Shown here piece by piece: positions 27,215 to 35,683 of a stretch of DNA of 64,000 nt. A program made the position numbers and the translations under genes. Position 1 is the stretch's first letter; each line of letters opens with the position of its first letter. Below the pieces are notes generated by a model. The model saw only the letters and a program-made list of their open reading frames with translations. It was not told where the DNA came from and did no database searches. Source of the stretch: Rhabdaerophilum sp. SD176 (GTDB lineage Bacteria; Pseudomonadota; Alphaproteobacteria; Rhizobiales; Beijerinckiaceae); assembly GCF_030143245.1 (NCBI RefSeq), contig NZ_JARJNS010000002.1, positions 248,001-312,000 of the forward strand, given 5' to 3'.

Positions 27215-29182
27215 TTGAGTTTCGCACCTGCTGCCTTCCGGGCCCGATCCGGGGCAGGGCTCTCGCGTGCTCTGCGGATGGCCGGAGCCGTGCTCTGCGC
27301 CAGCCTTCTCTGCCTGTCCTTTTCCACCGCGACGCAGGATGCGAATGCCAATGGCGAGACGCGCGCGCTGACGATGCATCACGCCCATACGAACGAGCTG
27401 ATCACCATCACCTTCAAGCGGGATGGCTCCTTCGATTCCGCCGCGCTCGAGAAGCTCAACTGGTTCCTCAGGGACTGGCGTGTGGATGAGCCGACCAGCA
27501 TGGCGCCGCAGCTTTTCGACGTGATCTGGTTCGTCTATCGCGAAGTGGGAGCCTCCGAGCCGATCAAGGTCATGTCGGCCTATCGCTCGCCCGGCACCAA
27601 TGCGATGCTCCGGCGGCGGTCGCGCGCTGTGGCGAAGGAAAGCCAGCACATGCGCGGCAACGCCATGGATATCCACATTCCCGGTGTGTCGATGGCGCGT
27701 GTGCGCGAGATCGGCATGCGGCTCCAGCGCGGTGGTGTCGGCTATTATCCGAGCGCCGGTTCGCCCTTCGTGCATCTCGATGTCGGCTCGGTCCGGTCCT
27801 GGCCGCGCATGCCGCGCGAGCAGCTCGAACGCCTGTTCCCGGACGGCAAGACCGTGCATCTGCCGAAGGATGGCATTCCGCTCGCCAATTACCAGGCAGC
27901 CCTCGCCGAGGTGCAGGCGCGCGGCGGCTCGGCACTCGATTACGAGACCGTCACCACAAACCGCGGCAAGAGCCTCTGGGCCCTGCTGTTCGGCGGTGAT
28001 GAGGACGAGGATATCGCCCGCGATGTCGGCCGTGGCGGCCGCAATGCGCGTGTGGCCGCGCGGGGTCGTGGCAATGCGGCAACCGAACAGGTCGCCGCGC
28101 TGCCCAGCTCCGGCGATGGTCCCGGTGCTTGGGGTGTCGCGGGGCTTACGGGTGCTTCGCAGCCCCGCGTCGCGCGGGCACCGGTCATTGCGACGCCATC
28201 ACCTGACGCCGAACCCGCCGCCGCGCCGTCGCCACCTGCGCCTGCATCACCCGCTGTTGCAGAGCCGCAGAGCGCTCCGCTTCAGGTGGCGTCCCTGCCC
28301 ATCCCGCCGATCCGTCCGAAAGGGACGCAATTTGCAAGCCTTGTCGCCGCCGCCGAGCCGCTTCCGCCGATCCGCCCCTCGGGTCTTGGCCTGACTTCGC
28401 CCGTCCCCAACTTCGCGGCCAGCGCGGCTCCGGCACCGGCCGAGCCGGTGGCTCTCGCCGCCGCCCCGAACATGCCGCTTCCTCCGGTCCGGCCAGCACC
28501 TGTCGCGGCTGCAGAGGCTCAGCCACCTGTTGCCGCGCCCACGCCTGTTGCTTCGCCTGCCCCTGTTGCTGTTGCGAATGTGCCGATGCCCCCGCTCCGG
28601 CCCGCGGCTCCAGCGACATTGGAAGCGCCTGTCGTCGTGGCGGCCGCACCAAGCCCGGTTTCAGCACCGCTCCCGCCGCTACGCTCCGCCCTGCCGGCCG
28701 CCGCTGCCCCCGAAACGGCATTGCCGTCCATCGTCAGCCGCGCATCCGAACCGGAGCGCCCGGCTGGACCGCTGGTCCAGGCTTATGCCGCCGTTCCGGC
28801 GCCGATCCCGCCGAGCCGACCGGTTCCCGCCCCGGCCACTGCCGCTGTTGCGCCGTCATTGCCGGCCGCCGCCCCGGCGATCGTCCCGCCACCACCCGCA
28901 GCGACGCAAGCCCCGCCCCAGCCAGTCCGCCCGCGTGAGGCGCGACCGGCTTTCGTGCCGCGTCCGACCAACCCGATGGCGATGGTGGCGGCGCAACCGG
29001 CAATCGAGACCCGGCCGAGCCAGGTCGTCCAGGTTGCCGAGCCGCCGGTCGGCCGTGAATTGCGCAGCGCGGTGACGGCCTCGCCGCTTGCGGCGGTGGG
29101 CGCGGCTGCGGCGCCTGCCTCCGGGTTCACCGGAAGTTTTATCCGGCCTCTTGGCGCCAGTTTCACCCGGTCGGGCGAATAG
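27215..29182 (+). CDS. DUF882 (YcbK/MepK-like) peptidase with long Pro/Ala-rich tail
   Basis: 655 residues from TTG 27215, chosen because AGGGGGGAG is just upstream; an ATG at 27164 lacks such a site. N-terminal hydrophobic segment (about 17-40), then the DUF882/M15-like domain (about 50-210) with VMSAYRSPGTNAMLRR, the SQHMRGNAMDIHIPG zinc motif and PFVHLDVGSVRSWP. The following 430 residues are low complexity, rich in Pro and Ala, with at least five PPxRP motifs (PPIRP, PPIRP, PPVRP, PPLRP, PPSRP). MepK of E. coli is about 180 residues, so the tail is an addition, perhaps spanning the cell wall. Confidence 0.88.
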   Translation: MSFAPAAFRARSGAGLSRALRMAGAVLCASLLCLSFSTATQDANANGETRALTMHHAHTNELITITFKRDGSFDSAALEKLNWFLRDWRVDEPTSMAPQLFDVIWFVYREVGASEPIKVMSAYRSPGTNAMLRRRSRAVAKESQHMRGNAMDIHIPGVSMARVREIGMRLQRGGVGYYPSAGSPFVHLDVGSVRSWPRMPREQLERLFPDGKTVHLPKDGIPLANYQAALAEVQARGGSALDYETVTTNRGKSLWALLFGGDEDEDIARDVGRGGRNARVAARGRGNAATEQVAALPSSGDGPGAWGVAGLTGASQPRVARAPVIATPSPDAEPAAAPSPPAPASPAVAEPQSAPLQVASLPIPPIRPKGTQFASLVAAAEPLPPIRPSGLGLTSPVPNFAASAAPAPAEPVALAAAPNMPLPPVRPAPVAAAEAQPPVAAPTPVASPAPVAVANVPMPPLRPAAPATLEAPVVVAAAPSPVSAPLPPLRSALPAAAAPETALPSIVSRASEPERPAGPLVQAYAAVPAPIPPSRPVPAPATAAVAPSLPAAAPAIVPPPPAATQAPPQPVRPREARPAFVPRPTNPMAMVAAQPAIETRPSQVVQVAEPPVGRELRSAVTASPLAAVGAAAAPASGFTGSFIRPLGASFTRSGE

Positions 29183-29200
29183 GCGCGGCCGGAGCCGCAC

Positions 29201-29446
29201 TCATTCCATGCCGAGTGCGCGGAGATAGGTCTCGAGGATTTCTTCCTGCTCGCGGCGCTCATCGGCATCCTGCCGGCGCAGCGAAACGATTTTCCGCAGG
29301 ATCTTGGCGTCGAAGCCGTTCGCCTTCGCTTCGGCATAGACATCCTTCACATCGTCGGCGATCTGGCGCTTTTCTTCCTCGAGGCGCTCGATCCGCTCGA
29401 TGAAGGCCTTGAGCTGGCCGGCGGTGGCGGGGTTCACGTCTTCCAT
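29201..29446 (-). CDS. gapR: Nucleoid-associated protein GapR (DUF2312)
   Basis: 81 residues. Matches the DUF2312 family: [20 protein letters not shown] followed by [21 protein letters not shown]. In Caulobacter the GapR protein clamps overtwisted DNA ahead of replication and transcription forks and helps gyrase and topoisomerase IV. The protein is almost all helix with a long coiled coil. Faces the DUF882 gene tail-to-tail (18 bp apart) and lies behind a weak hairpin from the DUF1244 operon. Confidence 0.93.
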   Translation of the reverse strand: MEDVNPATAGQLKAFIERIERLEEEKRQIADDVKDVYAEAKANGFDAKILRKIVSLRRQDADERREQEEILETYLRALGME

Positions 29447-29467
29447 GGAGGGCTCCGAAACTGGGAT

Positions 29468-29488
29468 AAAAAGGCACGACTTGCCTTT
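29468..29488 (-). terminator. Weak hairpin terminator before gapR
   Basis: Arms AAAGGCA (29470-29476) and TGCCTTT (29482-29488); on the minus strand the stem runs into TTTTTAT. It would separate the amidohydrolase-DUF1244 transcript from gapR. Confidence 0.5.
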
Positions 29489-29578
29489 CTTTCCGCCCTT
29501 CCTTGGCCCCGGGGAAGGGGTCCGGTCAACCCGGAATTTCGCCCATCCATTCCAGCCCGCATCGGGATCAGGCGAAGC

Positions 29579-29896
29579 TCAATGGCCGGGATCGCGGCTG
29601 GCGAAGGCCGCCTGCTGTGCGGCACTCGCCTCCTTCTGGTGGCGGGCCTTCCATTCCTCATAGGGCATGCCATAGACATGCGTGCGCGCGCTGTTCCGGT
29701 CGAGCGGGACGCCCTGATCCCGCGCAGCATCTTCCATCCAGTTCGACAGGCAGTTCCGGCAGAACCCGGCGAGATTCATCAGGTCGATGTTCTGGACCTC
29801 CGGCCTGTCGCGCAGGTGCTGCAGCAGCCGGCGGAAGGCGGCGGCCTCGAGGTTGCGGAGTGTTTCGGCATCCGGAAGCTTCGGTGTCTCTGTCAT
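29579..29896 (-). CDS. DUF1244 family protein
   Basis: 105 residues. Family marks: DLMNLAGFCRNCLSNWMEDAA with two close cysteines (CRNC) and HVYGMPYEEWKARHQ. DUF1244 is a small helical family of unknown function, common in alpha- and gammaproteobacteria. The CxxC pair could hold a metal or a disulphide, but this is inference. Start overlaps the amidohydrolase stop by four bases, indicating translational coupling. Confidence 0.88.
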   Translation of the reverse strand: MTETPKLPDAETLRNLEAAAFRRLLQHLRDRPEVQNIDLMNLAGFCRNCLSNWMEDAARDQGVPLDRNSARTHVYGMPYEEWKARHQKEASAAQQAAFASRDPGH

Positions 29897-30717
29897 GGGT
29901 GCTTTCCTCTCGCGCGGCGGGGCTGCGGATGCGCGCCGAACCGGCGTGCTTCCCGTAAATCTGGGTGCGAAACCAGCGGGCGCAAGTGGCGTGCAAGCCT
30001 TTCGCCCCAGGCTTCCACACCGTCAGGCGTCGTGATCAGGTCCTGGCGGATCTCGACGAGTGCATGCGCATAGCCGGCCCCGAGGCAGTGCCGGTCGATC
30101 GTATCGCCAGCGTAGCCGCCCTGATAGGGCTCGTTCTCGCCGACAATCAGTTCCGGCTCTCCAGCAAGGGATTCAAGCAGGCGGCGGTTGAGCCGCGGGT
30201 CGAAATCCCAGATCACGGTGACATGCCAGGGCCGTTTCACGCCTTTCATCTCGGGCGTGAAGGAATGCATGGCCACGACAATCGGTGGCTGGCCGGTTGC
30301 GGCGATGGCGGCGAGCGTTGTCTTGATCGCCGCGTCATAGGGCCGGTAAAAGCGGTCGATGCGGCGGCGAATCTCATCCGGCCCGATCGTCGCATTGCCG
30401 GGAATGATCGCACCATCAGCGATCCTCATCACCAGGGTCGGATCATCCTCGCCGCGATTCGGATCGATCAAAAGCCGCGAGAACCGGCTCAGAACGGCGG
30501 GCGCGTCGAAATGCCGGGCGAGGCTGCGTGTCACAGCCTCGGCCCCGATATCATAGGCGATATGCCGTTCGAGTTCGCGCCAGTCGAGGCCAAGCCGGGC
30601 ATATTCCGCGGGCATCCGCGCCGTGGCATGGTCACAGAGGAAGACAAGGCCGGATTCGGCCGAACCTTCGACAATCTCGTGGGAATCCTCGTTCAAACGG
30701 GCGGCGATCCGGGGCAC
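29893..30717 (-). CDS. N-formylglutamate amidohydrolase family protein
   Basis: 274 residues. N-formylglutamate amidohydrolase family: CDHATARMPAEY with the metal histidine, VAMHSFTPEMKG, and EIRQDLITTPDGVEAW. Members deformylate N-formylglutamate in histidine breakdown, but many alphaproteobacterial members sit outside hut operons, as here, and their substrate is uncertain. Coupled by a four-base overlap to DUF1244. A second family member lies at 35684-36595; the two are clearly diverged. Confidence 0.88.
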   Translation of the reverse strand: MPRIAARLNEDSHEIVEGSAESGLVFLCDHATARMPAEYARLGLDWRELERHIAYDIGAEAVTRSLARHFDAPAVLSRFSRLLIDPNRGEDDPTLVMRIADGAIIPGNATIGPDEIRRRIDRFYRPYDAAIKTTLAAIAATGQPPIVVAMHSFTPEMKGVKRPWHVTVIWDFDPRLNRRLLESLAGEPELIVGENEPYQGGYAGDTIDRHCLGAGYAHALVEIRQDLITTPDGVEAWGERLARHLRPLVSHPDLREARRFGAHPQPRRARGKHP

Positions 30718-30838
30718 GGCTGGTCCTCTCTGGCTATCCAGCCCTGCCGCAATCGGGCCGCGCTGGCAAGCCTCGCACGGCGCATCGGGCCGATTTCAGG
30801 CATTGGCCTCGCCCGAGGGATTGGCTAAGGTCCGACGC

Positions 30839-32143
30839 ATGTTTGAAGGCATGAAGATCCGCACGCGCCGCCGCCATTGTCTTTCGATTTTCGAGGCGGC
30901 CGTCCAGGCCGTTTCTCCTGCCCGTTTCCTGCCGGCCCATCTGCCGGCGCCGCCGGAAACCGGGCGCCTTTTCCTCATGGGCGCCGGCAAGGCCGCTGCC
31001 TCGATGGCCGACGCTGCGGAAGCCCATTACCTCGATACGCTCGGTTTCCCGCGCGAGCGCCTCCGCGGGCTGGTGGCGACCCGTCATGGTTATGGCGTGC
31101 CGACGCGCGTTGTCACCGTGATCGAGGCCGGCCATCCGGTGCCTGATTCGCAGAGCGAGATGGCGGCAAATGCCCTGCTCAGGCTGGCAGACGAGGCCGG
31201 CCCAGGGGATCTCGTCGTGTTTCTGGCCTCGGGTGGAGCTTCCGCCAATCTCGTCCTGCCGGTGGGGGCGATTACACTCGAGGAGAAGAAGGCTTTCAAC
31301 AAGGCGCTGCTCCGGTCCGGCGCGCCGATCGATGCGATGAATACCGTGCGCAAGCATATCAGCGGTATCAAGGGCGGGCGCCTTGCCGCCCGGATCGCGC
31401 CGGCGCGGCTCGAAACCATCGCCCTGTCGGATGTGCCGGGTGACGACCTCGCGACGATCGGCTCCGGCCCGACCCTGCCGGACATTACCACTCTCGCTGA
31501 TGCCCGCGCCATCATCGAGCGTTACCGCATTACCGTGCCGGATTCGGTGCGCTTGGCGCTGGAGGACCCGGCGAACGAGACGCTGAAGCCCGGCGATCCC
31601 GCCTTTGACGGCTCTCGTGCCGTGATCGCGGCGCGGCCGCTCGATGCCTTCACCGCAGCCTGTGCCGAAGCGGAGGCACTTGGCTACCGGGTCATCAATC
31701 TCGGAAATGACCTCGAGGGCGAGGCTCGCGATGTTGCTGTCCAGCATGCGGCCGTCGCGCTGCGCGAAGCGCAAAGCGGGGAACGGATTGCCCTGTTGTC
31801 GGGCGGCGAGCTGACAGTGACCATCCGGGGCGAGGGCACAGGCGGCCCCAACCAGGAATACGCGCTGGCCCTGGCCATGGCGCTTGGCGGCACCCCGGAT
31901 ATCGTGGCGCTTTCGGCGGATACGGACGGAACAGATGGCGGTGCCGGCAAGGCCAGCGATCCGGCCGGGGCGCTGGTCGATCCGACCACGCTCACCCGGG
32001 CCGAGGCGGCCGGGCTCGATCCGCTGGCCGCCCTGGAGCGCAATGACTCGACGCCGTTCTTCGCGGCCCTGGAAGACCTGCTCCAGACCGGGCCAACCTT
32101 GACCAATGCCAATGATCTCCGTGTCATCCTGCTGGGATCGTAG
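30839..32143 (+). CDS. Glycerate 2-kinase (MOFRL family)
   Basis: 434 residues from ATG 30839 (AAGG upstream); longer upstream reading rejected. N-terminal DUF4147 domain with MGAGKAAASMA and FLASGGASANLVLPVG; C-terminal MOFRL domain with LLSGGELTVTIRGEGTGGPNQEYALALA and DTDGTDGGAG. Phosphorylates D-glycerate to 2-phosphoglycerate, feeding photorespiratory or serine-cycle carbon into lower glycolysis. Pyruvate kinase lies two genes downstream in the same operon, which fits the pathway. Confidence 0.93.
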   Translation: MFEGMKIRTRRRHCLSIFEAAVQAVSPARFLPAHLPAPPETGRLFLMGAGKAAASMADAAEAHYLDTLGFPRERLRGLVATRHGYGVPTRVVTVIEAGHPVPDSQSEMAANALLRLADEAGPGDLVVFLASGGASANLVLPVGAITLEEKKAFNKALLRSGAPIDAMNTVRKHISGIKGGRLAARIAPARLETIALSDVPGDDLATIGSGPTLPDITTLADARAIIERYRITVPDSVRLALEDPANETLKPGDPAFDGSRAVIAARPLDAFTAACAEAEALGYRVINLGNDLEGEARDVAVQHAAVALREAQSGERIALLSGGELTVTIRGEGTGGPNQEYALALAMALGGTPDIVALSADTDGTDGGAGKASDPAGALVDPTTLTRAEAAGLDPLAALERNDSTPFFAALEDLLQTGPTLTNANDLRVILLGS

Positions 32144-32147
32144 CCCG

Positions 32148-32618
32148 ATGTGCGCGGGCTTCCTGTCCAGGCTTCCGGATATCCGCCTTCCCGGGCGCAG
32201 GCTGCGTCTCGCGGTGCTCGCGCTCCTCGCCGGCCTGGCCTGCACGGTCGAGGCGCGGGCCGATCTGCGCGTCTGCAATGCCACATCGGGCCGGGTCGGC
32301 GTGGCAATCGGCTATCTCGACGGACCAGTCTGGGTGACCGAGGGCTGGTTCAACCTGAAGCCGAATCGCTGCGAGACGATCGTCCGCGGGCGGCTGACCT
32401 CGCGGTATTTCTACATCCATGCCGTGGATTATGACCGCGGCGGTGACTGGAGCGGGTCGAATATTCTCTGTGTCCGGGATGTCGAGTTTTCCATCCGCGG
32501 GCCGCTGGACTGTTATGCCCGCGGCTTTGACCGGGCCGGGTTCATCGAGGTGGATACCGGGCAACAGCCGGATTGGACGGTTGAACTTGGCGATGGCGGC
32601 CTTGTCTCAAACCGGTAG
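32148..32618 (+). CDS. DUF1036 secreted protein
   Basis: 156 residues from ATG 32148, only four bases after the kinase stop. N-terminal signal peptide (hydrophobic VLALLAGLACTVEARA), then the DUF1036 domain: LRVCNATSGRVGVAIGYLD, WVTEGWFNLKP, and a cysteine-rich pattern with four spaced cysteines likely paired in the periplasm. Function unknown. Sits between glycerate kinase and pyruvate kinase, an arrangement that says little about its role. Confidence 0.88.
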   Translation: MCAGFLSRLPDIRLPGRRLRLAVLALLAGLACTVEARADLRVCNATSGRVGVAIGYLDGPVWVTEGWFNLKPNRCETIVRGRLTSRYFYIHAVDYDRGGDWSGSNILCVRDVEFSIRGPLDCYARGFDRAGFIEVDTGQQPDWTVELGDGGLVSNR

Positions 32619-32658
32619 TATAATCATCCTATGAATTCGGGGAATCGGGGGGCTCGGC

Positions 32659-34089
32659 ATGCGGCGAAACAGACGGACAAAACTCATCGCGACGCTTGGG
32701 CCCGCCTCGCAGGATGATGCCGTCGTCAAAAGGCTTTTCGAGGCCGGCGCCGATGTTTTCCGAATCAATATGAGCCATTCCAGCCATGAGGTGCTCCACC
32801 AGCGCGTAGCGCAGATTCGCCGGATAGAGCAGGAACTGGGCCGTCCGATCGGCATCCTCGCCGACCTGCAGGGGCCAAAGCTGCGCGTCGGCACCTTCGC
32901 CGCGCCGCCGGTCATGCTGGAGACCGGCCAGAAATTCGTGCTCGATTCCGATCCAAAGCCGGGGGATTCCCGCCGGGTCCATCTGCCGCATCCGGAAATC
33001 CTGCAGGCGCTGAAACCCGGGCACCGGGTGCTGATCGATGACGGCAAGCTGCTGTTCCGCGTCACAAGTGTCACGGCCAAGCGGGCGGAGATCATGGTCG
33101 AGGTCGGCGGGGCGATCTCGAACAAGAAGGGCGTTAGCCTGCCGGACAGCCTGCTGCCCAGTTCCGCCCTGACGGAGAAGGATCGGTCCGACCTGACCGC
33201 CGCACTGGAAGCGGGAGTTGACTGGATCGCCCTGTCCTTCGTGCAGCGGCCCGACGACGTGGCGGAAGTGCGCAAGATCGCGCGCGGGCGGGCGCTCGTG
33301 ATGTCCAAGCTCGAAAAGCCCCAGGCGATCGAAAGGCTCGACGAGATCATGGAATTGTCCGATGCGCTGATGGTGGCGCGCGGTGATCTCGGCGTGGAAA
33401 TGCCCCTCGAGGTTGTTCCCGGCCTCCAGAAGCGGATCACTCGCCTGGCCCGCAAGCTCGGCAAGCCGGTGGTCATCGCGACGCAGATGCTCGAATCGAT
33501 GATCGTGAGCCCGATGCCGACGCGAGCCGAGGTTTCGGACGTGGCCACTGCCGTGTTCGAGGGCGCCGATGCGGTGATGCTCTCGGCCGAGAGCGCGGCC
33601 GGGCAATACCCGATCGTAGCGGTCGAGACGATGAGCCGGATTGCGGAGGCGGTCGAGAAGGATCCGAACTACACGGTGCTGCTCGCAGGGCAGCGTTCCC
33701 CGCCCGAGCCGACTGGTGCGGATGCCATCGCGGCGGCAGCGCGCTCCGTTGCCGAGACGCTCGATCTCAAATGCATCGTGGCCTGGACGGCCAGCGGCGC
33801 GACCGCGCTCCGGATCGCGAGGGAGAGGCCCTATCCGCCCATTCTCACGTTGACAACCAGCATGCAGACAGCCCGCCGCCTGGCTCTGGTCTGGGGTGTG
33901 CATGCGGTGGTGGGCGAGGATCCGGCGGATGTCGATGACATGGCGCGTCTGGGCGCGCGGGTCGCACGGGAGCAGGAATTCGCCAATCCCGGCCAGCGCG
34001 TCATCCTTGTTGCCGGCGTGCCGTTCGGAACGCCGGGCGCGACCAACATGCTGCGGATCGCTTTCGTGGGAGCCGGTGGCGCAAGCTGA
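32659..34089 (+). CDS. pyk: Pyruvate kinase
   Basis: 476 residues, with a GGGG-rich ribosome site upstream. Makes pyruvate and ATP from phosphoenolpyruvate. Motifs: KLIATLGPAS, the active-site IERLDEIMELSDALMVARGD with LGVEMPLE, the ATQMLESM loop, and the C-terminal regulatory-site fold ending in GVPFGTPGATNMLRI. Last gene of a glycerate kinase-DUF1036-pyk operon; ends six bases before the convergent TPR protein gene. Confidence 0.97.
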   Translation: MRRNRRTKLIATLGPASQDDAVVKRLFEAGADVFRINMSHSSHEVLHQRVAQIRRIEQELGRPIGILADLQGPKLRVGTFAAPPVMLETGQKFVLDSDPKPGDSRRVHLPHPEILQALKPGHRVLIDDGKLLFRVTSVTAKRAEIMVEVGGAISNKKGVSLPDSLLPSSALTEKDRSDLTAALEAGVDWIALSFVQRPDDVAEVRKIARGRALVMSKLEKPQAIERLDEIMELSDALMVARGDLGVEMPLEVVPGLQKRITRLARKLGKPVVIATQMLESMIVSPMPTRAEVSDVATAVFEGADAVMLSAESAAGQYPIVAVETMSRIAEAVEKDPNYTVLLAGQRSPPEPTGADAIAAAARSVAETLDLKCIVAWTASGATALRIARERPYPPILTLTTSMQTARRLALVWGVHAVVGEDPADVDDMARLGARVAREQEFANPGQRVILVAGVPFGTPGATNMLRIAFVGAGGAS

Positions 34090-34095
34090 CCGGCT

Positions 34096-34710
34096 TCAGA
34101 TTGGCTGACCCTCGACCTCGACCTTCATGCGTTCGAGCTGTTGCTTCAGGTCGGCGAGGAAGGGATGGATTTCGAGCGCGCGGGTGAACGCCTTATAGGC
34201 GCCCTTTGCGTTGCCGCTGGCCCGCAGGATTCCGCCCAGCCCTGACAGGGCAATGTAATGGCGTGGCTCCCGCGACAGGACCTCACGAATATCCCGATAG
34301 GCCGCATCTCGGTCATTGCGCAGGAAATGGATCATGGCCCGACGGTGAAACGGTTCGGCCCATTGCGGCTTGAGCGTCACGATATAGTCGAGCAGGTCGA
34401 GGGCGAGATCGAAATCGCGCGCGGTCATCGCGTCCTTGGCCCGGGTGAAGAGCAGGTCGGTCGTCGGGCTGCCAGATTGTTCGAGAGCCCGCACGATATC
34501 GGCCGCGACGATCCGGGCCGCCGTCGGGCTTTCTGATTCCTTGAGCTTCTCGAAGAGTTTGTCCAGCCTTTGGCCGGCTCGCGTCGTCGCGTCAGGCGCG
34601 GGAGCCTCGGATGCGGCTGGTGGCGCAGGCGGCGGGTTGTTCTGCGCGGTCACGAGAGCCGGGTGGAAAAGGCAAGCGAGAAATGTGGCGAGGATCACTG
34701 ATGAGCGCAT
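34096..34710 (-). CDS. Periplasmic TPR-repeat protein
   Basis: 204 residues. Signal peptide (MRSSVILATFLACLFHPALV, cleavage near TAQ|NN), Pro/Ala-rich linker to about residue 42, then three or more tetratricopeptide-like repeats, including RAMIHFLRNDRDAAYRDIRE and GAYKAFTRALEIHPF. Probable periplasmic interaction scaffold; partner unknown. Faces pyk tail-to-tail. Confidence 0.82.
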   Translation of the reverse strand: MRSSVILATFLACLFHPALVTAQNNPPPAPPAASEAPAPDATTRAGQRLDKLFEKLKESESPTAARIVAADIVRALEQSGSPTTDLLFTRAKDAMTARDFDLALDLLDYIVTLKPQWAEPFHRRAMIHFLRNDRDAAYRDIREVLSREPRHYIALSGLGGILRASGNAKGAYKAFTRALEIHPFLADLKQQLERMKVEVEGQPI

Positions 34711-34782
34711 GATCCGAAGGTAGCCCGGCCGGGCGGGGCGTCAAGCCTCAGGCAGCCGCACCGGGCATCACGAAAACGCGAA

Positions 34783-34802
34783 AAGCGCCCGCAAGGGCGC
34801 TT
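34783..34802 (-). terminator. Intrinsic terminator of rpmJ
   Basis: Arms AAGCGCCC / GGGCGCTT around a four-base GCAA loop; on the minus strand it continues as TTTTCGCGTTTTC. Located 27 bp after the rpmJ stop. Confidence 0.75.
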
Positions 34803-34829
34803 CGGCATGCCTCATGATGCAATGAAGGC

Positions 34830-34955
34830 TCAGCCCTGGCGGGCCTTGTAGCGCTTCTGCGTCTTGTTGATGATGTACACGCGGCCGCGGCGGCGAACCA
34901 TCTGGTTGTCGCGGTGCCGCTTCATCAGCGCCTTGAGCGAATTCCTGACCTTCAT
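34830..34955 (-). CDS. rpmJ: Large ribosomal subunit protein bL36
   Basis: 41 residues: [18 protein letters not shown] at the start, then [17 protein letters not shown] and KARQG at the end. This is the alphaproteobacterial L36 form, lacking the zinc-binding cysteines of the C+ type. Ribosome site GGAG upstream of ATG 34955. Too short for many gene callers, but conservation of this pattern makes it certain. Followed by its own terminator. Confidence 0.95.
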   Translation of the reverse strand: MKVRNSLKALMKRHRDNQMVRRRGRVYIINKTQKRYKARQG

Positions 34956-34988
34956 CGTCTCAACTCCATCCGGTGACCCGGTTAAAAA

Positions 34989-35063
<75 letters not shown>

Positions 35064-35168
35064 GAACGCGAAGCCGAAGACGCCGCGTCGAAATTGGGAA
35101 GCGCCCGTATAGTCAGAGCGCGGCGAAAGGGCAAGGCTTTTTGGCAACCGCCCGAAGAGAAAATCAAA

Positions 35169-35528
35169 TCAGGCGGCGAGCATCCGCTTCACCTCATTGA
35201 CGAGGTCCTTGAGGTGGAAGGGCTTGGAGAGGACGCGCGCATCCTTCGGCGCGTTTGATTCCGGATTGAGCGCAACCGCCGCAAAGCCGGTGATGAACAT
35301 CACCTTGATGTCCGGATCGAGTTCGGTCGCACGGCGTGCGAGCTCGATCCCGTCCATTTCGGGCATCACGATGTCGGTGAGCAGAAGCTCGAACGGCTCC
35401 TCGCGCAGCCGGTGATAGGCCGAGCGGCCATTGTCGAAGGACGCGACATCGTAGCCCGCATTCTGGAGCGCCCGCACGAGAAAGCGGCGCATGTCGTTAT
35501 CGTCTTCGGCGAGGAGAATCTTGCTCAT
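35169..35528 (-). CDS. cpdR: Response regulator CpdR
   Basis: 119 residues from ATG 35528; a single receiver domain with acidic residues DD near the N-terminus (LLAEDDNDMRRFL), phospho-accepting Asp in LLTDIVMPEMDG and the conserved lysine in LSKPFHLKDLV. Length and wording match CpdR, which when unphosphorylated primes the ClpXP protease to degrade cell-cycle and other substrates and is phosphorylated through CckA-ChpT. It is divergent from the second amidohydrolase gene, a neighbour pairing seen in related genomes. Confidence 0.9.
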   Translation of the reverse strand: MSKILLAEDDNDMRRFLVRALQNAGYDVASFDNGRSAYHRLREEPFELLLTDIVMPEMDGIELARRATELDPDIKVMFITGFAAVALNPESNAPKDARVLSKPFHLKDLVNEVKRMLAA

Positions 35529-35683
35529 GTCGGTCTCTTCGGGCTTGCCGCGCAAACTGGCAACGAGGGTTAGGCCGTCATGGTAAATATCGGGTGTATT
35601 TTTCCGGCAAAGCCGCAAGGGGGCTGGACCGCCCGGAGCCGGCGCGCCATGTTGCGCGGACGTCCAGCAGGGAAAGGGCTTTC

